This document shows, one piece after another, positions 1 to 10,900 of a stretch of DNA of 23,543 nt. Origin of the DNA: Hymenopellis radicata (Eukaryota; Basidiomycota; Agaricomycetes; Agaricales; Physalacriaceae); contig JADNRX010000763.1 in the NCBI GenBank assembly GCA_015501595.1, forward strand, positions 1 through 23,543, given 5' to 3'. Within the stretch, counting starts at the first letter, position 1; each line of letters begins with the position of its first letter. The translations under genes and the position numbers were made by a program. Under the pieces are notes generated by a model, which ran no database searches, had not been told where the DNA came from, and saw only the letters and a list, made by a program, of their open reading frames with translations.

Positions 1-171
1 CCGTCATTTAATTGTAAAAATACAACGATCAAAGTCCCAACCATTCTATGTTCTTGTTCCCTCTCGATTTGAGCTGAAGTATTTCTACGTTCTTATATAC
101 GTATCGCATATACGAGTCAAAGTAGAGTAAAAGAAATATTTTGAGTAGATGAAAAAAGAAAATAGCGGTGA

Positions 172-1265
172 CTATTCGCCACAGCAGTGACACATTATGT
201 GGAGAAATCTAGTTCTACAGATCCCTATACTACATAGCCCTCCCGAAATCTCCAGACAGCGGGAAGTAAATGGACGCTTGAGAGCCAAAGCTGGGTGACT
301 CATCAGATGATGCAGCTTAGACATGACGATACGCACATTGTACCAGTAGTAGTACGAAACTTCATCATCCGCTCGTGTGCGGAGCACAAGAAATCGAAGG
401 CTCACTAAGAGTGAGAGCCCGGCAAATGGCAGTCCAAACCACGACCCCAAGCACCACATGGGAATGAGAAGAACCGCCCAGCCCATCACGGCGACGAGAA
501 CACTGCAGCGGGATGCTACAGGATGGTGGATAGGAAACGTCCGTCGGTTATTCATCTTGTCTCCTTCGACATCTTTGAAATCCTGAGTGTGTATGGTTGT
601 TGCAATGACTCCGCAGCTGACATAGATGGCGCACAAGCCGACGTCGGTCAGTAGTGCACAATCAGCGCCTGAGGAACCATAAGCAGTGCAATAGGTGGGC
701 GTCCCAAAACTTACCCGCAACCAAGGTAGCACCCCATTCATATGAGGCAATGCCTGCCGCGTTGACCAAATTTCGGGTTATCCAGTGGTGGGCGTGAGCA
801 CCGAACTCGTTGTAGATTACTGTGAGCAGCGCAATCGCAGCACTCGCGCCAAGAACAGCCGCGCTGTACCAATACGATAACGCAAAGCACGCAGGTACGA
901 GAAGCCATCGAAGAAGTATCGCATTATTTTGCGTTATAAGTTTTGCTGGCAAAGGCCGGTTGGGCTTGTTGTATCTGTCCTCTTCGATGCCTACGAGCTG
1001 GTTTGACACATCAAGCTGTAGAAGGTGCATCCATGTCCAGAACACCACCCCAGGAACTCGTGAGATGTCACTCAAGGGTGCGGATGCAACAGCGAAACAT
1101 GACTGTCGCAATGCGTGAGACACCATGGAAAGAGAAGAATTTAGGGATGCATACCACCGGAATCAACAGTGTCTTTATGTCCGACTTGGTGAAAAGGTAG
1201 AGGATCTTGAGAGTGCGCCCAAGGGCGGGAAATACCCTAAGCGCAGCAGAATCAAGCGAAAACAT
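172..1265 (-). CDS. UbiA-superfamily prenyltransferase / terpene cyclase-like membrane protein
   Basis: Integral membrane enzyme of the UbiA superfamily, which transfers or cyclises isoprenyl diphosphates at a membrane; the substrate is unknown. Three exons: 1265-1155, 1102-715 and 668-172, with introns of 52 and 46 nt, give 331 residues. Visible are an N-terminal YLFTKSDIKT segment typical of basidiomycete members (about residues 23-32), a first metal-binding region N71..E77-E78-D79 followed by NKPNRPLP, and a second region D196-F-K-D199-V-E-G-D203. The rest is hydrophobic and fits several transmembrane helices. The first motif departs from the classical NDxxDxxxD: the aspartates expected at positions 2 and 5 are Gln72 and Gly75, a pattern I recall from fungal relatives. 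The start is the ATG at 1265, just before the conserved N-terminal block. The last 35 or so residues look unlike the family, so the true 3' end could be earlier through an unseen intron. Family call is firm; reaction unknown. Confidence 0.85.
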
Positions 1266-2986
1266 TCAGATTTCCGATGCAGTCGAGCTGCGACAACAGT
1301 TGATTCTTATACCTGTTGGAACTTGGTATACAAGCCGTTAATCTCGAACACTTTGTCATCCCCTATTCAACGGACTCGCACCTACTCCAGTCATTGACCG
1401 GCCAATGACACGCCCCTTCGGATTAGTACGCGTACATCTATAGATCCTGTGCAGAAATAATAGCTGGACCGGCACGAAGACGAGAATCTTCAAGTCTTCG
1501 TCAGTAAAAACAGGTAAGGAACAGACTGACGAACAACGAAGATGGCCTGGGACTGTTCGCGTGCTTCAGCAGACATCATGAACATGAATTGGCAGGCGGT
1601 CTTAACCGTAAGATTCCTACAAGGCTTAAACAGCGAATCAAGCAGTCTGAAATGACACGTATAGGTCGACATATAGATTAACGATAGGTCCAATACTATC
1701 TCCCAACCGAAGGATGAGCAGATCGTACTCTGTAAACGGATTGAGAAGTTTTCCCTTCATTGAGAGCAGAACTTACCGTATGCCATCAACACTCCTTGAT
1801 GAACGGTGTCCATAATCCTAGAATTCGAGCGGCACATGCGTAAACCAACTCAGTCGAAGGACCTTGATACATTTCTGACTAGACCCAAAGAATACATTAC
1901 CTCCATGGTTATATTGATGTCCCGATAGGAGAAATCGAGTGCGCGACTGCCTCGTAACGATATTACAGCTGCGGTGGTGAAAGGAAACACGCCCAGGGTG
2001 CGAGATTGGACGTCCTCTCTACGACAAGTGATGAGGTGATCACCAAACCTCTCGCCGAACATCGTGTCGAGATCGGACAGGTTCCCATTGACATCTGTTC
2101 GTGGCTCATCCACGATGAAAGCACTGACACATGGCGCTTCATCAGCTCTCGCCACCATGCGCTCCATGATGCACGCACACTCGATACCAAGAGGTGCCCT
2201 TTGGCCCAAGCTTGGGTCTCTATGTTTATGTCAGAATCATGAAGGACATGGCGTACATTTACGATCCAACTGTTGTGAACAAAGAAGAGGCGGAGGCATG
2301 TATTGGGAGACAGCATTTTTAGACGGTCTAGAGCAAGGTACAGCAGGTGTAAAATCCGACAGATCCAACGAAGTCTGGTCAGCGTCTTGAAGACCGTCAA
2401 TGCTGTGTTCGCAGTAGTTCGAATATGCTCACCAGTCAATCATTGTATACGTTAGAGACCAAAGATACATCTCTATCCCGACGTCATGAGGCCCAGAGCC
2501 CCGAAACGACCTACCCGCCACAGCGGGGGTGCTATAAACGGTCAGCCATATTTCCACACAGGTAATTTCGAGTCGCCCATCAGTTCGTCCTGATACGGAT
2601 GCTGGAAACGAAAATCTTCAATACCCTTCATGCGCGTTACTTTTCATGACAGCATTCAACCTCTGTCATTGAAACGAGAAACGGCGTGCAGTGAGTGATG
2701 ATGGCGGTAGCTCGACAAGTAAGTTGGCGTGAGAATTTGGAATGCCGGCGGCGAAAGTCGCACTTCATAGCTTTAGCCTTTGAGGCTACATACGCATAAA
2801 CCGCTATACTGCGGCTACAGATAGCTGCAGGGTACTACGCTTAAGCACAAGTATTCATAATTTCACGGCCCCGTTCGCGACGCGTACGCTACAACCCTGC
2901 ATTGAATTGGAAAGGAATAAGCATGTGTGTATCAACGACCAAAGTCCGAAACATTCTAAGTAACTTCTTGTACAGTATTTCCCGTT
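1266..2986. other. Intergenic stretch with unrecognised, possibly degenerate coding sequence
   Basis: About 1.7 kb between the UbiA gene and the polyol dehydrogenase. On the minus strand two overlapping open frames (2209-1850 and 2439-1963) look partly protein-like, and there are intron-like signals after them (GTAATG at about 1903, GTAAGT at about 1779). I could not assemble a continuous protein or recognise a family. It may be a decayed gene or chance. A TATAAA-like string lies at about 2533. Nothing else was identified. Confidence 0.3.
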
Positions 2987-4557
2987 CTAATCCAAATCCT
3001 GGATCTGTACTTTAATCGCACCCTGCTTCGGATCTGCAGCAACTTGGAATGCAGCCATAGCGTCCTCCAGCTTGAAGCGGTGAGTAATCAGTGGTTTAAT
3101 ATCGATGACTCCTTCCGATATTAGACGGATGGCTTTCGGATACTACACATAGTAATGTCAATGAGGAAAGGTGTTCCTAGATAGTACACCATATACCTGG
3201 TCAACGTATCGGTTTATGAACTTCAGCGTTATCTCGTTCAGGCTAAGATGCATGAAAGGATACTGTAATGGGGAGCTTCATCAGTGACACTGCGGACGCT
3301 TGCAAAAGCACATACCGTTTGCGGACTCTTTCCAACACCAATAACCATGAGAGTCCCTCCAAACTTGATGCACTACCAGACAAGACGGTAAGAAACGTCA
3401 GTAGACACCGGAAATTCGACGTACATAAGCTGCAGTCGAAATACTCCCTTCAAACCCAGTGCACTCCAGCGCCACTTTAACCTTCAGCCCAACAGCCTCC
3501 TTGATCTTCATCGCCTGATCCTCCGGACTCAGCGCAGGATCCACCAGCACGGTCCGCACATTCGGCACCAGCGCCTTGGCCGTGTCCAACCGGTTCTGAA
3601 AGAGGTCGGTAATAACGATAGGCGCAGCCCCGGCTGCACGAGCGGACAGCAGAGCGGCCAGTCCAATCGGGCCGGCACCACTACGAGCGCGATTAATCCC
3701 ATTTTCATCACACGCCTTCACGGGTACGTACCAGACAAGAGCAGGTTCGCCGAGCCGTAATCCGGACGCTTCGAGCCCGGATAATGCGACAGTGAGCGGT
3801 TCACATAACGCGCCCTCCTCGTAGGACATGTTGTCGGGTATACGATGTAGCCATTGAGCGGGATGAACGTGCCAACGCGTCAATGTACCTAGCTGTATGT
3901 GAGGGGATGCAGTAAGAAATCACGGGTCATCGCGTACCGTGATATGGTGGCGCTGACAAAAACACGACATGCGGGCAGCCATTGTATTTCCCAGTACGGC
4001 ACTGTTCACAAGACGGCTGAAAACACGGGATCCCCACCTCGATAGCCACACGATCACCTATTGCGAAGCATTATAATTCCGCCTTCGGAGAAACGGACTG
4101 GAACTTACCGACTTTCCACTCCGTTACACCTTCTCCGAGCTCGACAACCTCTCCAGCAGATTCATGTCCAGATCCACACTACCGCGCTATGAGACAGAGA
4201 ACACGACCACCATGAAGGATCGTACTGACCTCATCCGTAACGATCATGTTGCCGATCCTGCCATGGCGCCAAAAATGAATATCGCTCCTACGACGTGGTG
4301 AGTCCTCGAGAGCAAGACGAGACGACGGATAAGGCCCACCCGCAAATCCCAGTCGCCCGAATATGCAGTAACACCTGTCCCGGACCCGGCTTGGGCTTGG
4401 GCTTCTCCACCAAGTTGATCTCCCGTTTCTCGTTGTAAAACGCAGCGATATTGGCGTCCTTGGACGACGGCGTGTCGTTGGGCCCAAGAACTCTGAACTC
4501 GGGAGAGGTGTTGACCTGTTTGGGATCGTAAAGACGCTGATTGTGTGTGCAAGCCAT
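2987..4557 (-). CDS. Zinc-dependent polyol dehydrogenase (L-arabinitol 4-dehydrogenase / L-iditol 2-dehydrogenase type)
   Basis: Medium-chain NAD(P)-dependent alcohol dehydrogenase that oxidises sugar alcohols such as L-arabinitol, xylitol or sorbitol in fungal pentose catabolism; cytosolic. Nine exons: 4557-4340, 4287-4230, 4178-4109, 4057-3938, 3888-3732, 3680-3425, 3372-3316, 3262-3197 and 3142-2987, joined by eight introns of 49-54 nt, give 385 residues, the usual family size. The GroES-like half carries the catalytic-zinc residues C72 ([11 protein letters not shown]), H97 and E98 (GHESAGEV). Structural-zinc cysteines are C127, C132, C135 and C143, with two extra residues between the first two compared with ascomycete enzymes. 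The Rossmann fold has G209-A-G-P-I-G214, and D233 at the end of the second strand suggests NAD+. The C-terminus ([21 protein letters not shown]) is typical. All junctions keep frame. Which polyol is preferred cannot be read from sequence. Confidence 0.92.
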
Positions 4558-5866
4558 GGTGAAAGGAAGTGCTTCTCCGGATATTGCTTGGATCGATTAT
4601 CTTTTAAATACGATGCGGGGTTCAGGGTTCTACCCCATGGCATCAGAGATAGATGTGTCAGATGGTCTGTCGGATCTCGCGTCTGCCACAATCTTCTCGC
4701 GGGCCGTGAACGTTCTACGGTCACCTCCTCTGCACCTAAGAGAAGCACTGAAACAGTCTCTTAATCGGCGAAAGGTGGAATGTTAAAATGTACACGCACA
4801 TTTCATTCGTTGCGCATGTATATAACACCTTAATTCCGCGCTTGGAAGTTCCGGATCACGCGCACGGCAACGGAAATAGCAGAGATCGCAGAAGGTAGAT
4901 GCTCCGACATTGGTGCTGACCCTCAAAGGAGGCAGCTTGCGTGGAAGGCGCGAACAGGACTGTCAAGGTGAACGCAGATCAGAGCGGCGCTGAACGCGGT
5001 GGACGACAATTTCCGGAAATGTACATCCCGGTATATCCTGGGTATATCCGGCGTCGTTCCTTCAATACCCGTTGACAAAGCAAGGCAAGCAAAACTTAGA
5101 GATGGTGTCTCTTCTTCAGTTTGGGAGAGCCGCGACGCCCATCCAGGCCGTGACTCCGTCTCAGCTTATTTGCTGAATTCTGTATCATCGCTCAGGTTCC
5201 AACAATGGTGGCCATTCGATGATACTGGACTGCGACCAAGAGCAGGGTCCTCCCAGGTTGAAGAGAGCGGGACCGCGACAATTAACATCGGAAGGTGCGA
5301 GACTAGAAGGAATTCTGGTGACAGCGAGAGTCCCGTATCCAGCGTCGGAATCAGAGTAGTTCAAGGGATCCTAGAAGCTCGATGAATAGAACAATGGGTA
5401 ATGAACCATACCAGTCCTACCTGAAGTCTGCTGCATTGAAGACCCCTGTAGCAGGCGGCCCATGTCAACGAGGTCGACGCTGAGCTGACAGTGCATAATG
5501 ATTATATGAAAGTCACGGAATCATAGCACAGGTCATACAATAGCCAGTCAAAAGTGTCTTGAGGGTGAACGCGTTCAGCATGTAGTAAACCCAGGACGAG
5601 AAAGAGTATGGTGAGGACAAGGAGAATAAGTTCGATTCCCGCGTTTTGCATTGACAGCCCCGAACGGCGGTGGAAGCGTGTGCGATTGAAATGATACATC
5701 AGTTCGAATGAGTTCGAATGTCCCCTGGTTAACACAAATCATTACATCGTTCCTGGCAGAGCATGAGAAGAAAGATGGCTGCATGCGTTGGCTCAACGCT
5801 TATGGCACAGTACTCCCTCGACTTTATCCTCATTCTCAAAGCCACAACCTGACTATCCAAAGTCCG
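4558..5866. other. Intergenic stretch without a recognised gene
   Basis: About 1.3 kb between the polyol dehydrogenase start and the IES2 3' end. A 128-codon plus-strand frame at 4999-5385 has no family resemblance. A minus-strand frame at 5735-5502 (77 codons) contains one strongly hydrophobic segment of about 17 residues and could be a tiny membrane protein or an exon, but there is no supporting context. Otherwise nothing seen. Confidence 0.3.
4603..4610 (-). promoter_or_regulatory. TATA-like element upstream of the polyol dehydrogenase
   Basis: TATTTAAA on the minus strand, about 46-53 bases before the start codon at 4557. Position and sequence fit a fungal TATA box but no transcript start is known. 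Confidence 0.25.
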
Positions 5867-7170
5867 TCATGAAGCTTCCAGTATCTTCAAATGGCTCATG
5901 CCACACGCGCCCCGTTCCCAATCGCGAACCAGTCTGTACTTTCTCTCGCTACCACATCCTTCGACCGCGCACAGTGGCTTTGCTTTGATGACAGGCGGTG
6001 GAGGGATCTCATATAGTAAACTTGGAGGGATAGCGAATGCCAGCGACATCTTTCCCTCGACGTCCATGCCGTCCCTGGGTGGCCGTGACGTGGATACCCA
6101 ACGATACATTGTGGGTATCTGTGGTTCAGGTATGACGACCGGTGCTTCGTCGACGTCCATTTCTTCCTCTCCGCTGTCGGCCTTTGACGCGTCTGCCCTT
6201 GGGGTAGGAACATTTCCAGCGCGCTTTGCGCGAGGACGCGATTGCTTCTTTAGCAAACGATTGATGGTTTCGGCCTATCTATCGTTGAGCGAAAGTCTCT
6301 CAAAAACAGATAAGGCGTACCTTCTCGTCTTGAAGTTTCTTTTCAGTCATGTTCTTGCGTTTCCGTGCGGTTTCCTCGCGACGAAGGGCCAATTCGGTCT
6401 CGTTGAGCTGTTTCTTTCGACTCGTTCTTCCTGGCGTCACATCACCAGCTATTAAGTGTCAGCATGTCGTGTCTCATCTTGGGGTTAAAGTGCGTACTCA
6501 GAGAAACATGGGAAGGAGGTTCAACCGCATTCGCAAGCGCGGCCTGTCTGCTTGTAAGACGTTTATTGGGACTTGCTTGAGTGGATTCTTCTTCAGAGAT
6601 TGACATGTCCTCATCGGAAACTTCGTCTTCGGAGCTTTCAAGGTATGCTGGAACAACTTTAGAATAGAGTGAATATTTGTAAATGAATATGTACCAGCCA
6701 CAACGCGCCGTGTCCGTCCAGAAGACCGTTTTGAAGGATTAACCTGCCGAAACTCTTCTGGCACCGGTGTCGCCGTGTTGGACGTCGAGCTCGCCGGTAC
6801 AACGGGGAGCTTTAGTTTAATTTTTAGACGCGATCCAGAGGGCTGGGCTTGCGAGGACGATTCGTTGCTGAGCTCGTCGTCCTCGGCGTCCTCTTCTTCG
6901 ATATCCATATCCTGTTACAGAGTTGAATAACGTGGACGAGGCAAGACACAGAAGGTGTACAGATTGTGCCTCCTCCTCATCCGGGAGAACCGTTACGTTG
7001 ACTCGCGCAGTCCCTTCCTCCTCCTCCCCGTCTTCTGGTTCTGGTTCTGGTTCTTCCTCTTCGGGAGAGTCCTCCTCTTCACTTTCCACGATCGGCTCGT
7101 TGTCGTTGTCGGATACGTCAGACGGGTCGCTTCCAACGTATAGTCTGGCATTACTGCGCTTTGGAGCCAT
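5867..7170 (-). CDS. IES2: INO80 chromatin-remodelling complex subunit Ies2 (PAPA-1 domain plus HIT-type zinc finger)
   Basis: Nuclear subunit of the INO80 ATP-dependent nucleosome remodeller; the yeast and human (INO80B) relatives help control INO80 activity. Five exons: 7170-6961, 6911-6695, 6647-6498, 6448-6321 and 6274-5867, with introns of 46-49 nt, give 370 residues. The N-terminus (about residues 10-160) is acidic and low complexity (long Glu/Asp runs, then KIKLKLP). The PAPA-1-like region lies at about residues 199-246 (GRTSRKKQLNETE...ETINRLLKKQ), rich in Lys/Arg/Glu as in the family. The C-terminal zinc finger has C337, C342, C359 and H363. The ATG at 7170 was preferred over an in-frame ATG at 7239 because the extra residues come from a trinucleotide repeat (poly-Thr). 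Head to head with the P450 gene, about 740 bases apart. Confidence 0.9.
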
Positions 7171-7913
7171 GAGAAATGGTGAGCAGGAGTGGTTAGTAGT
7201 AGTAGTGGTGGTGGTGGTGGTGGTGGTGGTAGCTGGCAAGTTCTAACTGTTGGGTTGACGTGAGCCAATTAATGGCATTTCGAATGCCGGCGGCAACACA
7301 CCGACTTTGGTGACCTCCACGACCACGACTTTGGCTTTCGACCTCGCTTCATTCTCACCACTAGCTAGCCGCTCCACTCCTTTCTGAATTTACTGGCCAT
7401 ACCCACTCCTGGCATGTACCACATTCATTCTCATATCCTTGCTTGGGCTTTACGACCCCTTGAATCAATACGCGCTCGGGCTCGGGCTTCAATGCTCCTG
7501 AATCTTTGTATGTCAAGGAAAACCCTACGGGCACTCGAGCTATCATTAATGGCAAACCTGTCAGCACTTGAACACTTAGCCAGGTCTATTCTATCATAAC
7601 ATGCTCACCAGTGAAGAGCCACTTGATTTTGCATCCCTCCCTTCACATTCAGTTCTTTCTGCTTTCTAAGGACAGGGTAGGTGTTCTAAAGTTCTTTACT
7701 ATTTCTCCCAAGATTTGTCCGTGTGCTTGTCGGGTGCCACGATCCCTAGAGCCTGTACATTGAGACGAAGATCCATGAGGTGCCCACGAACATGACGAAC
7801 TCCATTGACTTTTCAATTCCCACCATTGAGTCTTATAATTACCTTTAACTGCCGACAACTTTCCGTGAAAGCCTTCAAGCTTCAGGACATGCCATTCTAT
7901 CTACCTAGCTAGC
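7171..7913. other. Divergent intergenic region between IES2 and the P450 gene
   Basis: About 740 bases serving as upstream region of both IES2 (minus) and the P450 (plus). Besides the microsatellite it holds small open frames on the minus strand (7567-7361 and 7858-7649) with no recognised family. A TTATAATT string at about 7831 lies about 80 bases before the P450 start and could be a TATA element. Nothing else seen. Confidence 0.35.
7194..7232. repeat. TAG/TGG trinucleotide microsatellite in the IES2 leader
   Basis: Four TAG units, eight TGG units and a final TAG, on the plus strand. It sits 24-62 bases upstream of the chosen IES2 start, so it should be in the 5' leader; if the in-frame ATG at 7239 were used it would encode about a dozen threonines. 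Confidence 0.9.
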
Positions 7914-10900
7914 ATGCCTGTCGCAGACTACTTGATCGCTGTCATTCTCCTCGCTACCACGACGCTATTCATATGGAGGCAGTCGCGGCCCAAGCCCAAG
8001 CTTCCGCCTGGCCCACCTGGACATTTCTTGATTGGTAATCTTCTCGGTACGTACAGTCAATAACCGGTCCTTTGAACACGGAAACTTGACTAAGAAATTA
8101 AAGAACAAGAACATGTTATTTTGACATACCCTCACCTTGTGTAACTAGTATACATACTGAATGACAGACACACAAATTCTCATGGCCGTCGAAGCTGAAA
8201 CGATGGAGATAGAAATATTTTATGCTGAACGTGACATTTTCGGATAACCGGTCTTTTGGACACCGGTTACGTGACATGTCCGAATTGGGCGGAGCCACGC
8301 GTACAGTGATGGGGCTCTTCGCGGTTGCTTGCACCCATCGCTAACCCCGACTACATGCATCCCATATACTTGCTATTCACCTTGGCCATCATGGAGAGTA
8401 CAATCAGTACATTTCCAGTGTTAACCAGACTGTTTACAAAGCAAGAATCAATCATCATCTGAGCCACTGCCCTCCGAGTCCTCTGTTTCCCATCCTTCAT
8501 CCCCGGCACCTGGTATCAAAATCTCCTCAGCTCCATCATCCGGATCGACAACAGTAGCCCTTCGAGGCCGGGAGGCAGGTGCTCCTTTTGGCCGAGCCGC
8601 CGCTTTTTCTAATTTTGGCTTTGTAGGCTTCCGCCAAGCAGCACGTCGTTTCTCTCGCTTGGCTTGATCCCGTTCATCTTCCCATCGCACCACGTCTTCT
8701 GCCCATGCCCTGAGTAATGCATCATTGCGCTCCTTCCTCTGTTTCTCCTCATTCTCCCACACCGCAACCTCTTTAGCGAGACGAGCGGCACGATCCTCCT
8801 TTGCCACTTTCCGAGCATCTTTGTCCTTCGCTTTCTGCCTCGTCTCCTCCTCGTGCGCGCTAATCTCCTCAATGACTTCATCTGCTGTCAACAAGCGCCC
8901 GACTCCTTCCTTCAATCGAAAGTTCTTCGCCTTCTTTTTACGCGCCTCCTTCTGAGCCAGCTGGCGTCGCACGCGTTTGACATACAATTCCTGCAAAACT
9001 GCCTGCGACTGCAGCTGTGTTGCACGGCCTTTCCAATAGTTCATGCGAGCTTCTGCATCTCGTAGCGCCTCCTGCAATTCCTCCTCAAATATGGATGATG
9101 GTGGAACTGCTAAGAGGTTCGTGTATCGGGGTTTAACGGGAGTTATCTCGTTGACTTGAACTGGTGGAAGTACTGATTCGGATGAAATAGGGCTCTCGCT
9201 GACGAGAAAGCGCACATTCGATGTTGCAAGACGTGTCATCGCTGAACGAACCGGGGCCTCAGGATTATTGTTGGATGGGGATGGGGATGGAGGGCATGGG
9301 TCGTCGTCATCCTCGGGGATTGTAGTGAGAAAGGTATGCGAGCCATCGGCTTTAACCTTGATGTTTGTCAAAAGGTTTGACACGATGCGAACAGGTGTCG
9401 ATGGCTGAATGGGAAGGACCGAACTTTGCTTCCACTGCGTCTCGCGACTTGGCGCAATCATGTCCGCTGTAACTATGTTTGGATTGAAGGGAATGACACC
9501 TGTTTTGCGAAAGGCAGCAGCAATAAGGTCTGGTTTCAGAGCGCGAATGTGAGCCTTCCCGTAGACCTTGAGGAAGTTCTCCTTCGAGATCTGCTCCCCT
9601 GTCTCTCGCTCGAAATTATCACGCTCCTCCCCCCAGTACCGCTTCAAGACACTGAACACAGCGACATCGAGGCCTTGATAGATGTGCGTAGCATGAGATG
9701 GATAGCATAAGACGTGGATGCGGTGAGCGCGTGCATAGTCAAGAAATCCGCGGGTGTAGTGTGAGTTATGACCATCAACGAGTAGAAGCCGCCAACGGCC
9801 AGCAGCCTTTGCGCGCGTTTGCTCCTCGAACTGTTTAATCCACGCAACACCAATTTCTCCGTCAGTCCAACCTTTCTTGGAGTATCCCAGCCTAAACAAG
9901 TGTGAGCGTCAAATACAGCTATTGAATAAAATACTCACGATGCGTCGGCAGGATTATCCTGTTTCCATTTCGACTGAAATGCCTTTCCCTTGAAGATAAC
10001 TGCTGGCGGTATGGTCGTTCCATCTCCACCGATTGTGACAATGACCGTAATATTTTCACGGTTGCCATCACGTTGCTGGTACTGCGTTTTCTTGCCAGCT
10101 CCACCAATAACAGTCTCCGTTGGGCCTCCATTCGGTTGAAAACCTGTCTCATCGGTAGCCCATATACATTCTTCGGCCATTGCTTCTCCATCGTCACCCT
10201 GAGCGAGTGTCTCTCCCAGAAGCTTGAACCACTCCGTGTTTGCCGTCTCGTTAACTGCCTGGCCGCGTTTCGTATCAAGATTTCTGGCCCGATACGTAGA
10301 AAGTCGGTCTCTGTGGCGCTCCATGTATCGGTGAGTCCAGTTTTGGCCAACTCCGCCAACTGGAAATCTGTCGCCAAGACGTGCTCTGCAAATAGCGTCA
10401 ACCTGCTCCTTGAGACGGCGATGTGTAACAGGAAAGCCTCGTTTGGCAACCTCTATAGTGTTTTCCAAAACGGTTTCCTCCTCCTCTGGTGTTAGCCATC
10501 CTTTCATCGCGTTAAAGTCCGCCTGTCGCCTGCCACCTGCTGCCAGATTTCGAAGGGTGTTATGATTCAGTGTTACTGTCTTTCCTGTCTCCTTCCTATG
10601 TTCAATCTCGACGTCTTTACAGATTGTTCGGAGTCCCTTCCGCTTTTCCCCCGGTGCAAGGTCCCGCTCCTGCTCGAGTTGATAGGTGGCAACGGCGCGG
10701 GCCATGAGGAGATCGTAAGTTTCGCTGACTTGGCGTGCTTTAACAGACATTGGTACAGCTTTTCTTGCCATGATGGAATCTGTGTTCCTTGGGCTGGTTA
10801 GGGCAGGTGGTAGTCCCAGGAGGTAATAGATGTTAGACAAGATGGCCGTCGTCAAGCAGAATTGGTTGAAAGTATATTTTGCAGGGCGCAAAGCATGTCT

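Noticed and set aside
4999..5385. 128-codon plus-strand frame as a gene
   Set aside because: Composition is unremarkable, there is no family resemblance, no splice continuation and no conserved motif.
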